From Prosopocoilus inquinatus (taxonomy: Eukaryota > Arthropoda > Insecta > Coleoptera > Lucanidae), in the NCBI GenBank assembly GCA_036172665.1, contig CM069870.1, positions 59,954,212 through 60,018,211 of the forward strand: a stretch of DNA of 64,000 nucleotides, read 5' to 3'. Below are positions 34,340-45,969 of this stretch, one piece after another. A model generated the notes under the pieces. It was not told the DNA's origin, did no database searches, and saw only the letters and a program-made list of their open reading frames with translations. Position 1 is the first letter of the stretch, and every line of letters starts with the position of its first letter. A program made the position numbers and the translations under genes.

Positions 34340-37300
34340 GCAACCAAAGCCGTCTCTGATTTCACATAGCGCATACGTAAGGATGAAACCGTACTGGATA
34401 ACGATAACTAAATACAAAGCATTAGGATTTGCTCAATTTGCGAAAAAATTGTTTTTGTATTTTCCTTTGTATTCTTTGACCAAAATATTTTTCCTGATTT
34501 TATCTTGCCCTTTTAAAGCAAATTGATTCAATTCAACATTTTACGGTATTTTATGATTGTATCGTTTTCCTTCACCATCCTTCATTGAATGACCTATTAT
34601 ACTCTACAGACAAGAGAAGTTATGTACGTAATTAATACGATAATCGATGTTTATGTGCAGCGTTGTGACAGTATCAATATTAACAGGCGTGTAACTGTAA
34701 GCGTGTTCTGTGATATTGTTGTTACAAAACAACTGCCAAATATATCGACTTGATTTAGCGTCAGTGTAAATAGTTATGTAATAAATTTTACCCGGTGTTT
34801 TAATGTGCAAATTTATGATAATAAAATCTTGTCAAAACGTGCCCCTGCTGGAGTTTGGATTCGGAGTTTCACCCGATGCATTAGCGTAGAACAATAACGA
34901 CAAGCAAATAAAACGTCGAACTTTTATGTCGCAAATAAATTTCGACGTGTGCATGTATTGGGGCTTTGTTTCCGAGCGCGAAACACTGCATGAATTAACG
35001 AATTTTGATAGTGTAACGCGACAGAAAAGTCTCGGCGATTTATGCGATGCGAATTTAGATAGGGCGACCCACGTTTGCTATATTTTCCCCAACTGCAGAT
35101 CCGGGTCATCAATAATTACACACAGGTAGGTATAGTTACCGTTTACTTTGTCAGGGATCAAATTTATCGGCGCCATTTATTAACTCTGGAAATATTTTAT
35201 CTTTCGCACGACTTGGATTAAATTTCTACGAAAATATCGTCACGCTTGCGACTGCAAACTCCAGTTTTAACAAAGGCCGAAAGTGTCCAAGACAACAATT
35301 CAACGACAAAAAGTTAAAGTTAGGTTCGTATTTCATCCAATGATCTTAAATATTTCCAAATACGAAAAGGTTTGTACGGTTGGAAATTTCCTATCGTCTC
35401 ACAATATCCCATGTAATAAAAAAAAATAATCTCTAGTACTTGAATCGACTCAAACGTTAACAAAAGTAGTGTAATTACGATTGACTAATATTACCGAGCA
35501 AGAATTATTTTCACAAAAAAAACAAAAAATTATTTGTTGACTTAAAAAAAATTGAATAATTGAATTAGCTTGTCACTTCTCTGACGCAAGATGATGCATA
35601 AACTAGGCAACGAAAGTTGCACGTCAGTTAAAAGAACTCAAAAAGTATCTTGTAAAACGGGTCCGTAGATAAGTAGCGATGATCAATCGTAGTGGCGAAG
35701 AAAAAAGGTATAAACGGTTACCTTAACGGCAGCACCTACGGTAGTATTCGGTGAATCGATCCCGAAGCTTCTTCGAAAGTCATCTTCAGAGTACGACACT
35801 AGCCTTTTGAAGGAAACGAGAGGCTTGAACGGTGTTCGAAACTTCACTTCGAGTAGACAGACTTCCTTACGACTGTTTGGTATCCAGAGGTTTATCAGAA
35901 CGAGTAGGGTAAAAGTGCTGTTGTAATCGGAAGCGGGATACGACTTGTCTACAAGGGCAACAAAAATTTTAAGTAGTATTTCAAAAAAAGAAAAAAAGGA
36001 CCTCACCAAGTCAGCTTCAAAAACAATGCAAAATGACTGATCTTGACACCAAAGGAGTGTTTCTCAAGCGAAAAAAAAATAATTCGCCCAGGAGAAAAGA
36101 TGATTACGTCGATTAAAAATAGGTTAAACAACTGCTAAAGGCTTCGGCACAAGCAACACACAACGACGTGTTCCCCAAACCAGAAAGAGTTTCACACTGA
36201 AACGTAGGCGGAACAAATGCGCGAAGTCGGGAGAAGGTGAGGGCTGCCATTCGTCCAACAGAAAGATTTACTACAAACACAAGCGACTTCGACCATAACA
36301 GAGTTGATGATTGGTGGCAACACTGAAGAAGAAACATGGCCACACGTTCAACAAAAAAATTACGAACATATTTTGGTCGAAAACTCGCGGGTAAAATGGA
36401 GAGTGTAACTCGCTCAGAAAAAGCAGTAAATCAGTTAGAAGCCAAGCTAAGACAACACGGGGCGACCGGTTTAAAAAAGTCAAGAATTCAGGTTGACTAC
36501 GGTAGCAAAAAAAAACCAAGAGAGAAATGGACGAGTTTAGATGACAAAGTGCGGCCAGTGGCATGCAGCTAAGACAAATAGGGCCCGTAAGCTATACAAC
36601 AATAGAGAGTAGCCCATTGGTTTAATATAATCTAGCAACACTGTCGTTAAATATTAATACTAATAATATAAACCCGTTCCTTTTACAAATAAACTGAGCT
36701 TACGCTAGTGGAGATGAGTGGCTAAGCTCACATAGAAAGTGAATGAAAATTTGTCTAAATGGAACGACTGACAATGGCAAAAGCGACGAAGTTCTTACGT
36801 CAAAATTTCAAACATGATACTAGTAAATAATACGTTAGAAGTCATTTAAGGATGCTTGAAACGGGTTTCTTTCAATGAAATGAAATATCTTTTGGCGACC
36901 TCTTCCAAGAACAAACGTTTCAGCATCAAACATTTTGTTAAGTAACTATGATTAATTTCCCCCACTACTGATGGACGAACACTCATTACTGAACTACTTC
37001 CTCACTTGTGCTCCCTCACTTCTAAGGGAAAGGAGCGTGTAATATCAACGATGGAGGGGAAGTGAGGTGAGAATCGGTGCAAAAGGAACGCGACTATCTC
37101 AGCGTAAATAAACAAGCGAGGTTCAATCAGATTCAGTACTGCACTACACAAAATGTGAACCAATAAATAATCCGTTTGACTTAAATTAAACTCAACTTGG
37201 ACGATACGGGAAAATTTTAATTTAATGCACTTACATATGCCGGTAAGTAAATAAAATGAACAACAGTAAACACAAAAGCCGACTGCACTCAAAATAGTTG

Positions 37301-38220
37301 TTGAAAAGAAACTTTTGTCATTTTCAGATTTCAGATTTCAATTCAGATTTCGTCTCACATAAAGCCTTTGGCGGATCCGCCAATGGTTAATTTGAATATG
37401 CGAAAGATATTGTATTAAGGCACTCACACACTTGGTGGCGCTAAGCGCGCCACACTATGTCGATGTATTTAACTACAAGTTGTTGCGTAAATTGAGTCCG
37501 TTTTCTTTGATCCTCTCCTCATTTCCGGTTAAAATTAGATGGCTCTCATTTGATGTAGTGTTTAATTAACATCCACACCCGTCACGACTGAAACTGCTGA
37601 CAGTGCTGCAGGTTAATTTCCTAAATCTTATTTCTACACACGGTAGGTAGCATCAATTTCGGGTGCATAAATTATAGCTTCGTATAATTGAAGGCGAATT
37701 GTTTTGAAATATATGACGAACCATGTCAAGATTGGCTCATTTTGGCCGGCCCGCTACGACCCGACTACTTTTACAAAACCGGAATTAAACAGTATAATTT
37801 ATTTTCTATAATAGTAACAACCATCCAGAAATCAATCAAACGACATTTTTTATTTACTTATTTACTTTCCAAACAGTTTTTTGAACTAAGAACCGCCAAG
37901 AAATTGAAAGATGTTATTTATTTTCTAAAGTAGTTTTTTAAATTGATATTGATTTTAGTTAGAAATCCGGTCTGAGATAAAGCTTTCATTCAGATCTGCG
38001 ACGTCAGCTCACATAAACAATATAAAACAACCCCTTTGTTGAATATCTCGTGCCAATTAATGTAAATTAGCAACCTACTTTTATTGATGCATTTCCTTCA
38101 AACAAGAAATTTTATAATGTCAAATCGCATGTTTCCCATAGAAAAATAATTTTCAGCTTGCTTTTTTTAAGCTAAGACGCTGACAATAACGATTAGGTTA
38201 AAATAACGTGCTGATATTCG
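34340..38220. other. Mostly featureless; one weak candidate exon
   Basis: A frame at 34926-35124 opens with ATG and encodes MSQINFDVCMYWGFVSERE onward, ending at a strong donor (ACACAG|GTAGGT). It could be a first exon, but no partner exon or family is known (confidence about 0.2). The GC-richer stretch 35690-36600 holds overlapping frames on both strands without known motifs. The only repeat noted is 37570-37660. Confidence 0.35.
37570..37660. repeat. Dispersed repeat related to 13095-13190
   Basis: Shares CCCGTCACGACTGA, CTGCTG.C.GTGCT, GTTAATTTCCT and GGTAG.TAGCA with the right flank of the palindrome at 12909-13118. Confidence 0.55.
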
Positions 38221-38259
38221 ACGCACTTAAGAAATAATGTCAGGATTAATTAAATAAAA
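38221..38259. repeat. 39-base target site duplication, left copy
   Basis: Identical over 39 bases (ACGCACTTAAGAAATAATGT and on) to 43806-43844. The pair brackets the RTE element. Confidence 0.85.
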
Positions 38260-38279
38260 CATGAACTATGACCTAAGTA

Positions 38280-39590
38280 TGAAAGAAGAAGAAAGTGGTT
38301 AGAAACAGGAAAAGAGCAAGACCTAATTGAATACAGAAACATAAAGCAAGAAACCAACAAGTTTTTTAAAAAGAAAAAATCAAACTGGATATCAAACCAA
38401 ATGCAAGAACTAGAAAGAGACCACAAAGACAACAAGAAGCTATTCCAATATGTAATGAAAAACACTGGCACTAAGAAAGCTAGAGGGAAAATAAAAAACA
38501 GAGCCTGGAAAAGATATTTTACGAGATTGTACAACGTAGAAGAAATGGAAGAAGACACAGAAGAAGAAACTGAAACAAGAACCCACGAAGAAGACGCACC
38601 TACTAATGAAGAATTTATGAAGGTGATGAAACAACTCAAATCAAATAAAGCAGCAGGACCAGATGAAATTAATAATGAACTGATACAAAATGGAGGAGAA
38701 GAGCTACTAGAGCGAATTTATAAAGTAATTGTCAAAATCTGAACAGAAGAAAAGATGCCAACAGACTGGGAAAATGGACGAATAACACCAATTTTCAAAA
38801 AACGAGACCCAGCGGACTGCAATAACTACAGGGCAATCGTGTTACTAAATACCACGTACAAGATATTGACTTCAATAATAAGAAACCGCCTAAGTAAGTA
38901 CACTGAAGAAAAACTAGGTGAATATCAGCAAGGATTTAGAAGAGGAAGGTCCACAATTGACGCAATACATACGTTGACAAATTATTGAAAAATGTTACGA
39001 GCACGGTACTGAGCTATATATTCTTTTCATAGACTTTAAACAAGCCTTTGACAGTGTTTAAAAACACCAACTTGTAAAAGATATAGAAAATACCAAAAAA
39101 ATTAAGAAAGCACAAGTCGCGGAGAAACAGGACACATCGATATAAAGGTAGGCGTGAGACAAGGGGATAGTTTGTCGGCGGTGCTGTTCAATATTTCGCT
39201 AGAAGGAGCCATTAAAAGTTCAGGGCTGAATAGGACGATCATACAAAGCTCCACACAGATTATAGGATATTCAGACGACTTAGCACTTATAGCAAGAGAT
39301 AAACAAAACCTGAAAGAAGCAATAGAGTGTTTAGCAAGAGAAGCAGAGATCAGAGGTCTAAAAATCAACCAAGATAAAACAAAATATATGATAAGCTCTA
39401 GAAAGCAAAATAGTAAGGAAGATCTAAAAACAAGGATATATCATTTCCAGAAAGTTGAATACTTTAAATACTTATGTGTGACTGTAAACGGAAGAAACAA
39501 TAGATGTATAGAAATAGAAATTAAAGCTGGAAATAAAGTATACTGGAAATATCACATACTGTTGAAAGATACTAACCTCACTAAATTGAC
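38280..39590 (+). pseudogene. RTE reverse transcriptase, N-terminal and catalytic part
   Basis: Recognisable blocks in order: MKQLKSNKAAGPDEINNELI, DWENGRITPIFKK, NNYRAIVLLNTTYKIL, GEYQQGFRRGRSTIDAI, LFIDFKQAFDSV (first catalytic Asp), VRQGDSLSAVLFNISLE, and GYSDDLALIA, where the usual Y(A)DD box has Ser for Ala. Then NQDKTKYM and FQKVEYFKYL. Breaks include a TGA within the KIWTEEK-like motif near 38741, a frame change near 38985, and an in-frame stop after DSV near 39060. The protein stops matching near LLKDTNLTK (39590). Confidence 0.87.
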
Positions 39591-41651
39591 CTCACTATTT
39601 GCTCTTTCAAATTATTTTCAAGTTTTTAGGGATTCCAGCGAAGCTTCGACAATTTCTTGTTGTTTTGCTTAAATTTTTACCGTCTTCTGCGCGAACGTAG
39701 TTCAAGTTCAAGGATCATAAATTCAGCAATAGCGTACTAAGTTCTACTGACATTCTCTTTCAAATGGAATAACTTCTGAAGACACAGAACAATCTAGAAC
39801 CTCCGTAAAATTAACGAATCTTACGCTAAATATTTAATGCGTGATCAGTATCTTTCCTGATGGCACATGAAATAATCAAAGACATGAGTTTTTTTTTTAT
39901 AAATAGAAGAGATATACGCCTCCTGGAATCCTGGAACTCGCTATTCTCGTCAGATGGTCTAAGTGGGCACTAAATTCTTTAACAGCAACTTCGAATTAAA
40001 ACACTGGCCACACGTAATTTTAAGAAATTATTTAATTCACTGCGCACCAGTTACTGTTTACAAAACAAATTTTAACAACTTAATTTAATTTGAATAAAGT
40101 ATTAAAACGACATTAAACATGTTTGAACCCGCAAGTTTGAAAATACTGTTATCTCTGAAGCAGCAACGAACTTCAGCATTCTTGTCTCCGGAGGCTGTGA
40201 TGAGATTTATAAGAATTCAAAAATGGGCAGTTCATGGGGAGAACTTTGACTTGATTTGCTGCAGTTAATTAGGCGGTGTTAACAGATACGAGTCGAGGCA
40301 GGGGTATTTTGGTCGTCAAACACAGGTAAATTCCAAGAACGACAAAGGATAATAAAATTAGTTGCTTTCAGTGACTGATGTTAAAATTAAAATATAACGA
40401 GCTGGAATTCCCATCGGTCGGGCGCTATTAACAAAGGACCGGCATGGTACTGAGTCAAATGTATTAAGGGTGATTCTAATCGGTTTCGAATCGGAAATTT
40501 CAAATAAATATTACTTTTTGAACGGTGAAATGCATGCTACAAGAATGAAAATCTGAACTAAGAAACAATTTGGAAAATACAACAATTAAGATTTTACAGA
40601 ATTCTGCGAAAGCTGAGTTGCGAACCTATTAGGAAATTTTATAAATTTGCAAGGAATTTTCTAAGAATCTCAGCCAGATTGTCTTAAAAATACAATTTAA
40701 CAGCTAAATGTTACTAAATGCGTAACAATATTGATCACATGTTATTAACAAAAAGAAAGGTATAAAAATAAACAAACAAATAAAATAAAAGTAGAAAATG
40801 ACGAGAATGATTTCGGAATTACGCAATTTTCCGTTATTTGAAAACGCTACGATTCCATATAGAACAAGGAAAACGTCGAATTGAAAACGATACACGCATT
40901 TCCCATACACCTTTGTCTCTGCCAATATATGTATACAAACGTGTTCATGGATCGTTTGTTATGTTTACCGTGTCTCGGTACAGACAGAATCAGTTGGTTT
41001 CCAACTGCACATTGTCTCCGAAAATTGAAGTGGTCTGATTTCAAGCGTCAAGTGTTTACGCTTTAAAGTGGACACTGAAACGTGAAATTTCCAACTTTAC
41101 GCTTCACTCTGAAACATCACCGAGTGGAAATTGTTTTCCTAATTATTAATTACTCCTTTATTTTATAATTGTTAAACATTCAGGTGTCCCCGAACTACAC
41201 GAACTGGTCAAGTTAGGTTAAATCGTCTACAACTTGTGTCTTTAATTGAAACCACAAAGAGCAGACAAGAAAAGCAAAATTTTTGCTCTCGGCTAAATTT
41301 AAAAACATAAATTTTGTAAATATTTAAAGGTTTTAAATACATATTCTGTACGTGTTGCTTAAATAATGATTAAATGGTTAATCCCTATTTTAATGGTTTA
41401 TGAAAAATTCCGTAAGACAATGACGTAGTGACTCGATTGCAGATATTTTTACAGGATGGTTAGTTTGGGTCAAAATGTACAAGAAATAATATTTTTTCGT
41501 AATGTTCTACGTTTCGTAATGTTCTACGTTTCGTAATGTAATATTTTTTCCTAATGTTCAACATTTTCAAATAACAAAATAAATTTCGAAAATTAAGGTC
41601 AATCTGATCAATTTAAACTGTATTGCAAATTGCTAATAATAATATTTTTTT

Positions 41652-41818
41652 AAGTACATTCTTTTAATCTCGAACCGGATAGAAATATGATGGGAACACA
41701 CTCAACGTTTCGCTATAGATAGAAAAAGTATTTCACTCCTGATATAAATCTATAGCGAAACGTTCAGTGTATTCCCATCATATTTCTGTCCGGTTCGAGA
41801 TTAAAAAAAATTGTACTT
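41652..41818. mobile_element. Palindromic MITE with about 70-base arms
   Basis: The left arm 41652-41720 and right arm 41748-41818 are inverted, sharing AATCTCGAACCGGA, AGAAATATGATGGGAA and AACGTTTCGCTATAGAT with a few substitutions. Confidence 0.85.
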
Positions 41819-41904
41819 ACAATTTTTATCGGACAAAAATCAATTTCAATATTTTTTTTATTACTTTACTAACTTTAATAGTTTCTAATTTCCTGAGTCC
41901 TTAA

Positions 41905-42290
41905 GAATTGTTCCTGAGCAAGTAGGAGCTGTTCCTGAGCAATTAAAAGCTCAGAATATCAGTTTAGCGCTGAAGATGGTAACTTCGTTACCGAAATACG
42001 TATTCGCTTTCAGTGAATTAATGTGGTCGAGGGGTTTTCTCACTATTTATTTGGATTACAGCCACAGGTTTTGTGTTGCTTTGTGATTAATTAAAAGCTG
42101 TTCCTGAACAGTTTAAAACTGTTCTTGACCAATTAAAAGCTATGTCTGAGCAGTTAAAAGCTGTTCCTGAGCAGTTCAAACCCAATTTGAACAGTTCACA
42201 ATTGTTCCTGAGCGATTAGAAGCTGTTCCTGAGCAGATAAAAGCTGTTTCTGAACATTTAAAACCTATTCCTGAGCAGTAACAAGCTATT
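41905..42290 (+). repeat. 21-base minisatellite, interrupted by a hammerhead-bearing insert
   Basis: The unit approximates GTTCCTGAGCAGTTAAAAGCT and is repeated many times with substitutions (for example at 41909, 42088, 42150, 42225). About 136 bases of unrelated sequence (about 41952-42087) carrying hammerhead A2 split the array, with AATTAAAAGCT on both sides. Confidence 0.82.
41963..42009 (+). ncRNA. Hammerhead ribozyme motif, family A (copy A2)
   Basis: Helix I 5' strand AGCG (41966-41969), core CTGAAGA (41970-41976), helix II GGTAAC/GTTACC (41978-41983, 41987-41992) with loop TTC, GAAA (41993-41996), self-complementary helix III ATACGTAT (41996-42003), T at 42004 before the cleavage site, and helix I 3' strand CGCT (42005-42008). 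All stems pair perfectly. Relative to A1, both helix I and helix II have changed on both strands while pairing is kept. One extra T follows the core, as in A1. Confidence 0.8.
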
Positions 42291-42630
42291 TATGAATACT
42301 TAGAATTATGTTCCCAACTCAGTTTAAACCCAATTTGGAAAATGTTAGATGAGAGGAATAGGACCATTTCTGCTTGCTAACTGAGGAGAAAAACATGGAA
42401 ATGAGGAACTGGAAAACGATTACCACACAGGAACTGTGTAAATGTAAATGTCCAGCGGAAATAAACATGACCACTTACCCCATCACGTCAATGTTCAAGC
42501 GGACGCGAAGCAGCAAAAAAAATTCGAAGACGATCCCTCAACGGGGAAATTCGGTGCGAAAGTGAATCTTAATCCGAAGCTAATTGTAATTCGGTTGGCA
42601 CAATTCGTAATCACAACACTACCGAATAGC

Positions 42631-42855
42631 AAGGTTGGTAAAACTGATATTGCATCTAGCAGATTGCCTCGTTCCCATTTATTATGCAGTTTGAAATTTC
42701 CTCTCCGCAAAAGTAACTCGTGACGTCACACGAAAGTTCTATCCGTCACACTGAAGTAAATAGTGAGTTTTAATCTGCTTCCTAAAGCTTAATCTAATTC
42801 ACTAAAAATGGAATCAATTCTGTGGTCCTATCGATCAAATAACGCAAAAGCCCTA
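42631..42855. repeat. Dispersed repeat shared with 61082-61290, copy 1
   Basis: Same orientation and order: GGTTGGTAAAACTGATATTG, CCTCGTTCCCATTTA, ACTCGTGACGTCACA, TTCTATCCGTCACA, CCTAAAGCTTAATCTAAT, CACTAAAAATGGAATCAATT and ATCAAATAACGCAAAA. It is about 220 bases; identity is visibly high. Confidence 0.85.
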
Positions 42856-42955
42856 TTTAGGATGTCGCTGTTTTATCGATTTATGACTATTACATCGCAT
42901 TTCCGAATAAATTAGTCCAGTCATTTTTGGTTTCCAATGGGAATTTCGAGCTACG

Positions 42956-43003
42956 TTTCTGCTGAAGAAGCCCCAAATAAGGCTGAAACAGCTTTACAGA
43001 GGC
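42956..43003 (+). ncRNA. Hammerhead ribozyme motif, family B (copy B1)
   Basis: Helix I 5' strand TTTCTG (42956-42961), core CTGAAGA (42962-42968), helix II AGCC/GGCT (42969-42972, 42981-42984) with loop CCAAATAA, GAAA (42985-42988), helix III ACAGCTTT (42988-42995, one substitution from the self-complementary ACAGCTGT), A at 42996 before the cleavage site, and helix I 3' strand CAGAGG (42997-43002). Helix I forms six pairs, two of them G-T. Downstream sequence (CTGCTCGAGGTT.TCACTGCA) is shared with the palindrome at 414-557. Confidence 0.75.
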
Positions 43004-43231
43004 TGCTCGAGGTTTTCACTGCAATCAAAAACAATTTGCAACAAAAATTTTTCACAAATCTACCATTCAAGCAGCCAAAACAAAAATATATCACGAAACA
43101 TACACTGCAAACTCTGCGATGTTGATGCTTCGAGCTCTGGAATAAGAAAGCAAATCTGTCCAGTTGCTATGCAGATAAAACTTAGTGGTGCAAGCCAACA
43201 GCAACACGCACAACACACAGAGAAAAGGGTG

Positions 43232-43700
43232 GCCAAGAACAAAAATGAAAATATATAGAGGAGCAATTAGACCAGTAATAACATATGCAGCTGAAACAAC
43301 GTGTCTAACAAACAATGACGAAGAAAAACTGAGAATTCTAGAGAGGAGAATTTTAAGAAGGATCTTGGTACCGAAGAAAACACAAGGAGAACTCAGGCCT
43401 CTCATGAACCATGAGATAAATAAGTTAATGGACGGAGAAGACATCGTAAGGTACATTAAAGTACAGAGGCTAAGGTGGTTTGGACATATACAACGGAAGG
43501 AACAAGATAAGGTATTATGGAAGATAACGGACTGGAGACCAATGGAAGGTAGACCAAGAGGAAGGCCCAAAATCAGATGGCAAGACCAGGTAATGGAAGA
43601 CATACGAAAGATGGGAATTATTAACTGGAGGACGAGAGTCAAGGACAGACAAGAATGGAGGAAACTAATAGAAAATGTGAAAACACACCATAAGTTGTAG
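43232..43700 (+). pseudogene. RTE reverse transcriptase, C-terminal part
   Basis: The frame contains MKIYRGAIRPVITYAAET, then EEKLRILERRILRRILVPKK, the zinc-knuckle-like RLRWFGHIQRK block and RPRGRPKIRWQDQV, ending KTHHKL with a stop at 43698-43700. This is the usual C-terminal half of RTE proteins and continues directly from the part ending near 39590. This piece has no internal stop. Confidence 0.9.
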
Positions 43701-43805
43701 AAAGTATAGGAAGAATAAATACGCGGACCGATCTCCCGCGAAAACCAGATCTAAAGAGCTCAGCCAGCTCAGCTCTGACAGGAGCGACAGACCTGTACAT
43801 GTTCT

Positions 43806-43844
43806 ACGCACTTAAGAAATAATGTCAGGATTAATTAAATAAAA
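43806..43844. repeat. 39-base target site duplication, right copy
   Basis: Identical to 38221-38259. The sequence after it (TTTTACGTTCTG) differs from that after the left copy, as expected for an insertion site. Confidence 0.85.
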
Positions 43845-43849
43845 TTTTA

Positions 43850-45320
43850 CGTTCTGTATTTTTTTTTTTTTTTTCTGAAAGCCAAATATTAACTTTATTG
43901 AAACTTCTCTGAAGGTGAACGCGAAAATGTTAATAAAAGCAATACAGCAGGAAACTTCTTATTTTCTTTTAACTCTGACTTTCATGTGCACCTTTACCAT
44001 CACAAAACGTACGAATATTACTCGTAAAATTTCACGTAAAACACTTCACTGCACAAATGCCTTCACTGTCGAATTTTCCTCGCCCCCGATGCGTCGTTGC
44101 ATGCAATTCACCCCCAGCGTACATAAATGCGAAGCGGATTCGAAACTTTAACTGAATCAAAAAGTTTCGACATCAAGTCGTAAAATGAGAACTGACAGTG
44201 CGACGACATTGCAGCAGAAAGATTCCGTTGACGAGTGAATTAAAGAGAAATATGCTTCGTTCCCTCCGAGTATTATTCAATAATTTCTTTTTTTTTACTT
44301 AAATTACAGAAATTACTGCGTCGTCGTTCGGAATTTTAAAACGGGAAGAGAGCACGTCGACCTTAAACCCGGAGAATCCTATATTTTTTCTCGGGGAGTA
44401 AATTTAATGCAATAATAAAATAAAAGGGGGTTTCACGCGAGTCCCTTTTACTTTTTAGGCCGAGCCCTTTTCCGCCGAGGCTTTTGTGCCTTCGTGATAC
44501 AAGATTCGTAATCTCGTTTTTTAAGGTCTTAGTTAGGTTTTCTTTTTTATCACTGCAGTAATATTTTTGTTAAACTTAAATCAAATCTACTTCTCTAATT
44601 TTATAATTTATTAACCGTTAGCGATCTTTTTAGTCTCTAGAGCGCTATGTTTTTTTTCGTTAAGTAACATGATGAACAGAACAGAATATGACATAAAAAT
44701 GTTATTGATAGTGTCACTTCAGCGGTACTGACTGTGTTGCAGATAAGTAAACCTGCAATATTTTAATTATTGAAGGCGTTTAATTACACCAGCTTGTGAT
44801 GGTTTTGTGGATGACATAAAACTAGGCGCATGTAGTAGATTTGGTGTTCCTGAGTTCGAGAAACATTTAATAATTTTTTCGTCACGCACCACTTTTTTTT
44901 AAATAACAATATTTCAAAGTAGGTTTTTCAACCATAATTTTCGATAAGCCAACTGTTACTCACTTGTTTGCACATTTCCACTTGTTATTATTGACAGATT
45001 TGTGCTTAAGTGTTTATACGTTTCATGCTATACAAAATATTAGTTTGTACTATACCGTGTGTTCCTGTTTAAGCAAATACTGAGAAAAAATTAATGATAA
45101 GGTAAATGTTACTAAAAGACGTTGTCTAAATGATTCTAACAGTTTTGCCACATTTGTGGTTGAACCTAAAAAAACACCAAAATAGGTTTGCTATATCCAA
45201 AGTTCATTATAACCGGTAAATAAAAACGAAGTATGAATTTAGTAGGATTATAACCGAGAGTTTTCTACAAACGGATTCACTATAGCCGACCTACACTGTA
45301 CAGGGCTTTTGATAGACAAA
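43850..45320. other. No recognised feature
   Basis: Contains a T tract at 43859-43875 and a GC-richer, non-repetitive stretch at 44300-44530. Frame 43915-44151 plus resembles nothing known. Confidence 0.4.
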
Positions 45321-45323
45321 CTA

Positions 45324-45493
45324 CAATCGAACCTCCATAACTCAAATTTCAAGGGACCGGAAAATTACGAGTTATAGAGATTTACAGTTGAAGAAATAGA
45401 TAACAGTTGCATATAATGTGCAAGGACCATCACTAAATTTCGACTTACAGAAAACGTCGATTTGTGGAGGTTCAAGTTAAAGAGATGCGACCG
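45324..45493. mobile_element. Pogo/Tigger-type MITE
   Basis: The left end CAATCGAACCTCCATAACTC and the complement of the right end (CGGTCGCATCTCTTTAACTT then GAACCTCC) are imperfect inverted repeats. TA flanks both sides (45322-45323, 45494-45495). The style of terminus fits pogo-like elements. 170 bases, no coding capacity. Confidence 0.6.
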
Positions 45494-45969
45494 TACATAT
45501 TTTTGGAAGTAAAAAGAGAAACTTTTGTTAATTCGAGAAAATTTACTGAATTTTTAATCTAAAATATCAAAGAAAATAGTTTTTAAAACTTTAACTGGAC
45601 ACTTTTAAAATTGGACAAAAATCAACTTCAATTAGAATAACAAACTTGATTCTCATTTCCAATCGTTACTTGTTTTTTTTTTTTTAGTAAATTCTGGCGG
45701 TTCAGGTAAATCTCTAAAACGTTTGCAATTAACATTTTTTTATATGTCTGATAATAAAGTGTACAATCCCGTACAAAATGTAAACAAAAACTCTCTAAAA
45801 AGTTTAATTTTTTTTTTGGAATCCTGACATGATAGAAAAAACTAATAACAGATTCTTTTTTATAATGTTGAAATCTTTGAAGAGCACATAGTCTTATCTC
45901 ATCCGCAAAAAAGATATATTTTTTCGCAGGCTAGTGTTACTGGATAAAGAATCGCTCAAAATTTAAAAA

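Larger units (their letters stand above)
39590..43231. other. Nested block inside the RTE element
   Basis: About 3.64 kb with no coding continuation of the LINE. It holds the palindrome at 41652-41818, the minisatellite at 41905-42290, hammerheads A2 and B1, and the dispersed repeat at 42631-42855. 39600-41640 shows nothing recognisable. I found no clear target duplication at the block's edges, so it may have arrived in several steps. Confidence 0.65.
38260..43805 (+). mobile_element. 5'-truncated RTE-clade LINE, split by a 3.6 kb nested block
   Basis: The element is bracketed by a 39-base direct repeat. It begins in the region before the reverse transcriptase (no endonuclease), runs to about 39590, resumes at about 43232 and ends with a short 3' region containing GAGCTCAGCCAGCTCAGCTC. 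The two coding pieces are consecutive in a normal RTE protein, so a single copy was inserted first and the middle block came later. Confidence 0.85.

Noticed and set aside
35760..35800. CTGAAGA on the minus strand near 35786
   Set aside because: No GAAA at the right spacing and no closing helix I; chance match.
38250..38639. 129-residue hydrophobic frame on the minus strand
   Set aside because: Antisense shadow of the RTE reverse transcriptase.
42448..42723. 91-residue frame as a gene
   Set aside because: Its 3' part is the dispersed repeat shared with 61082-61290; the rest matches no family.
43091..43642. 183-residue frame on the minus strand
   Set aside because: It is the antisense shadow of the RTE C-terminal coding region.
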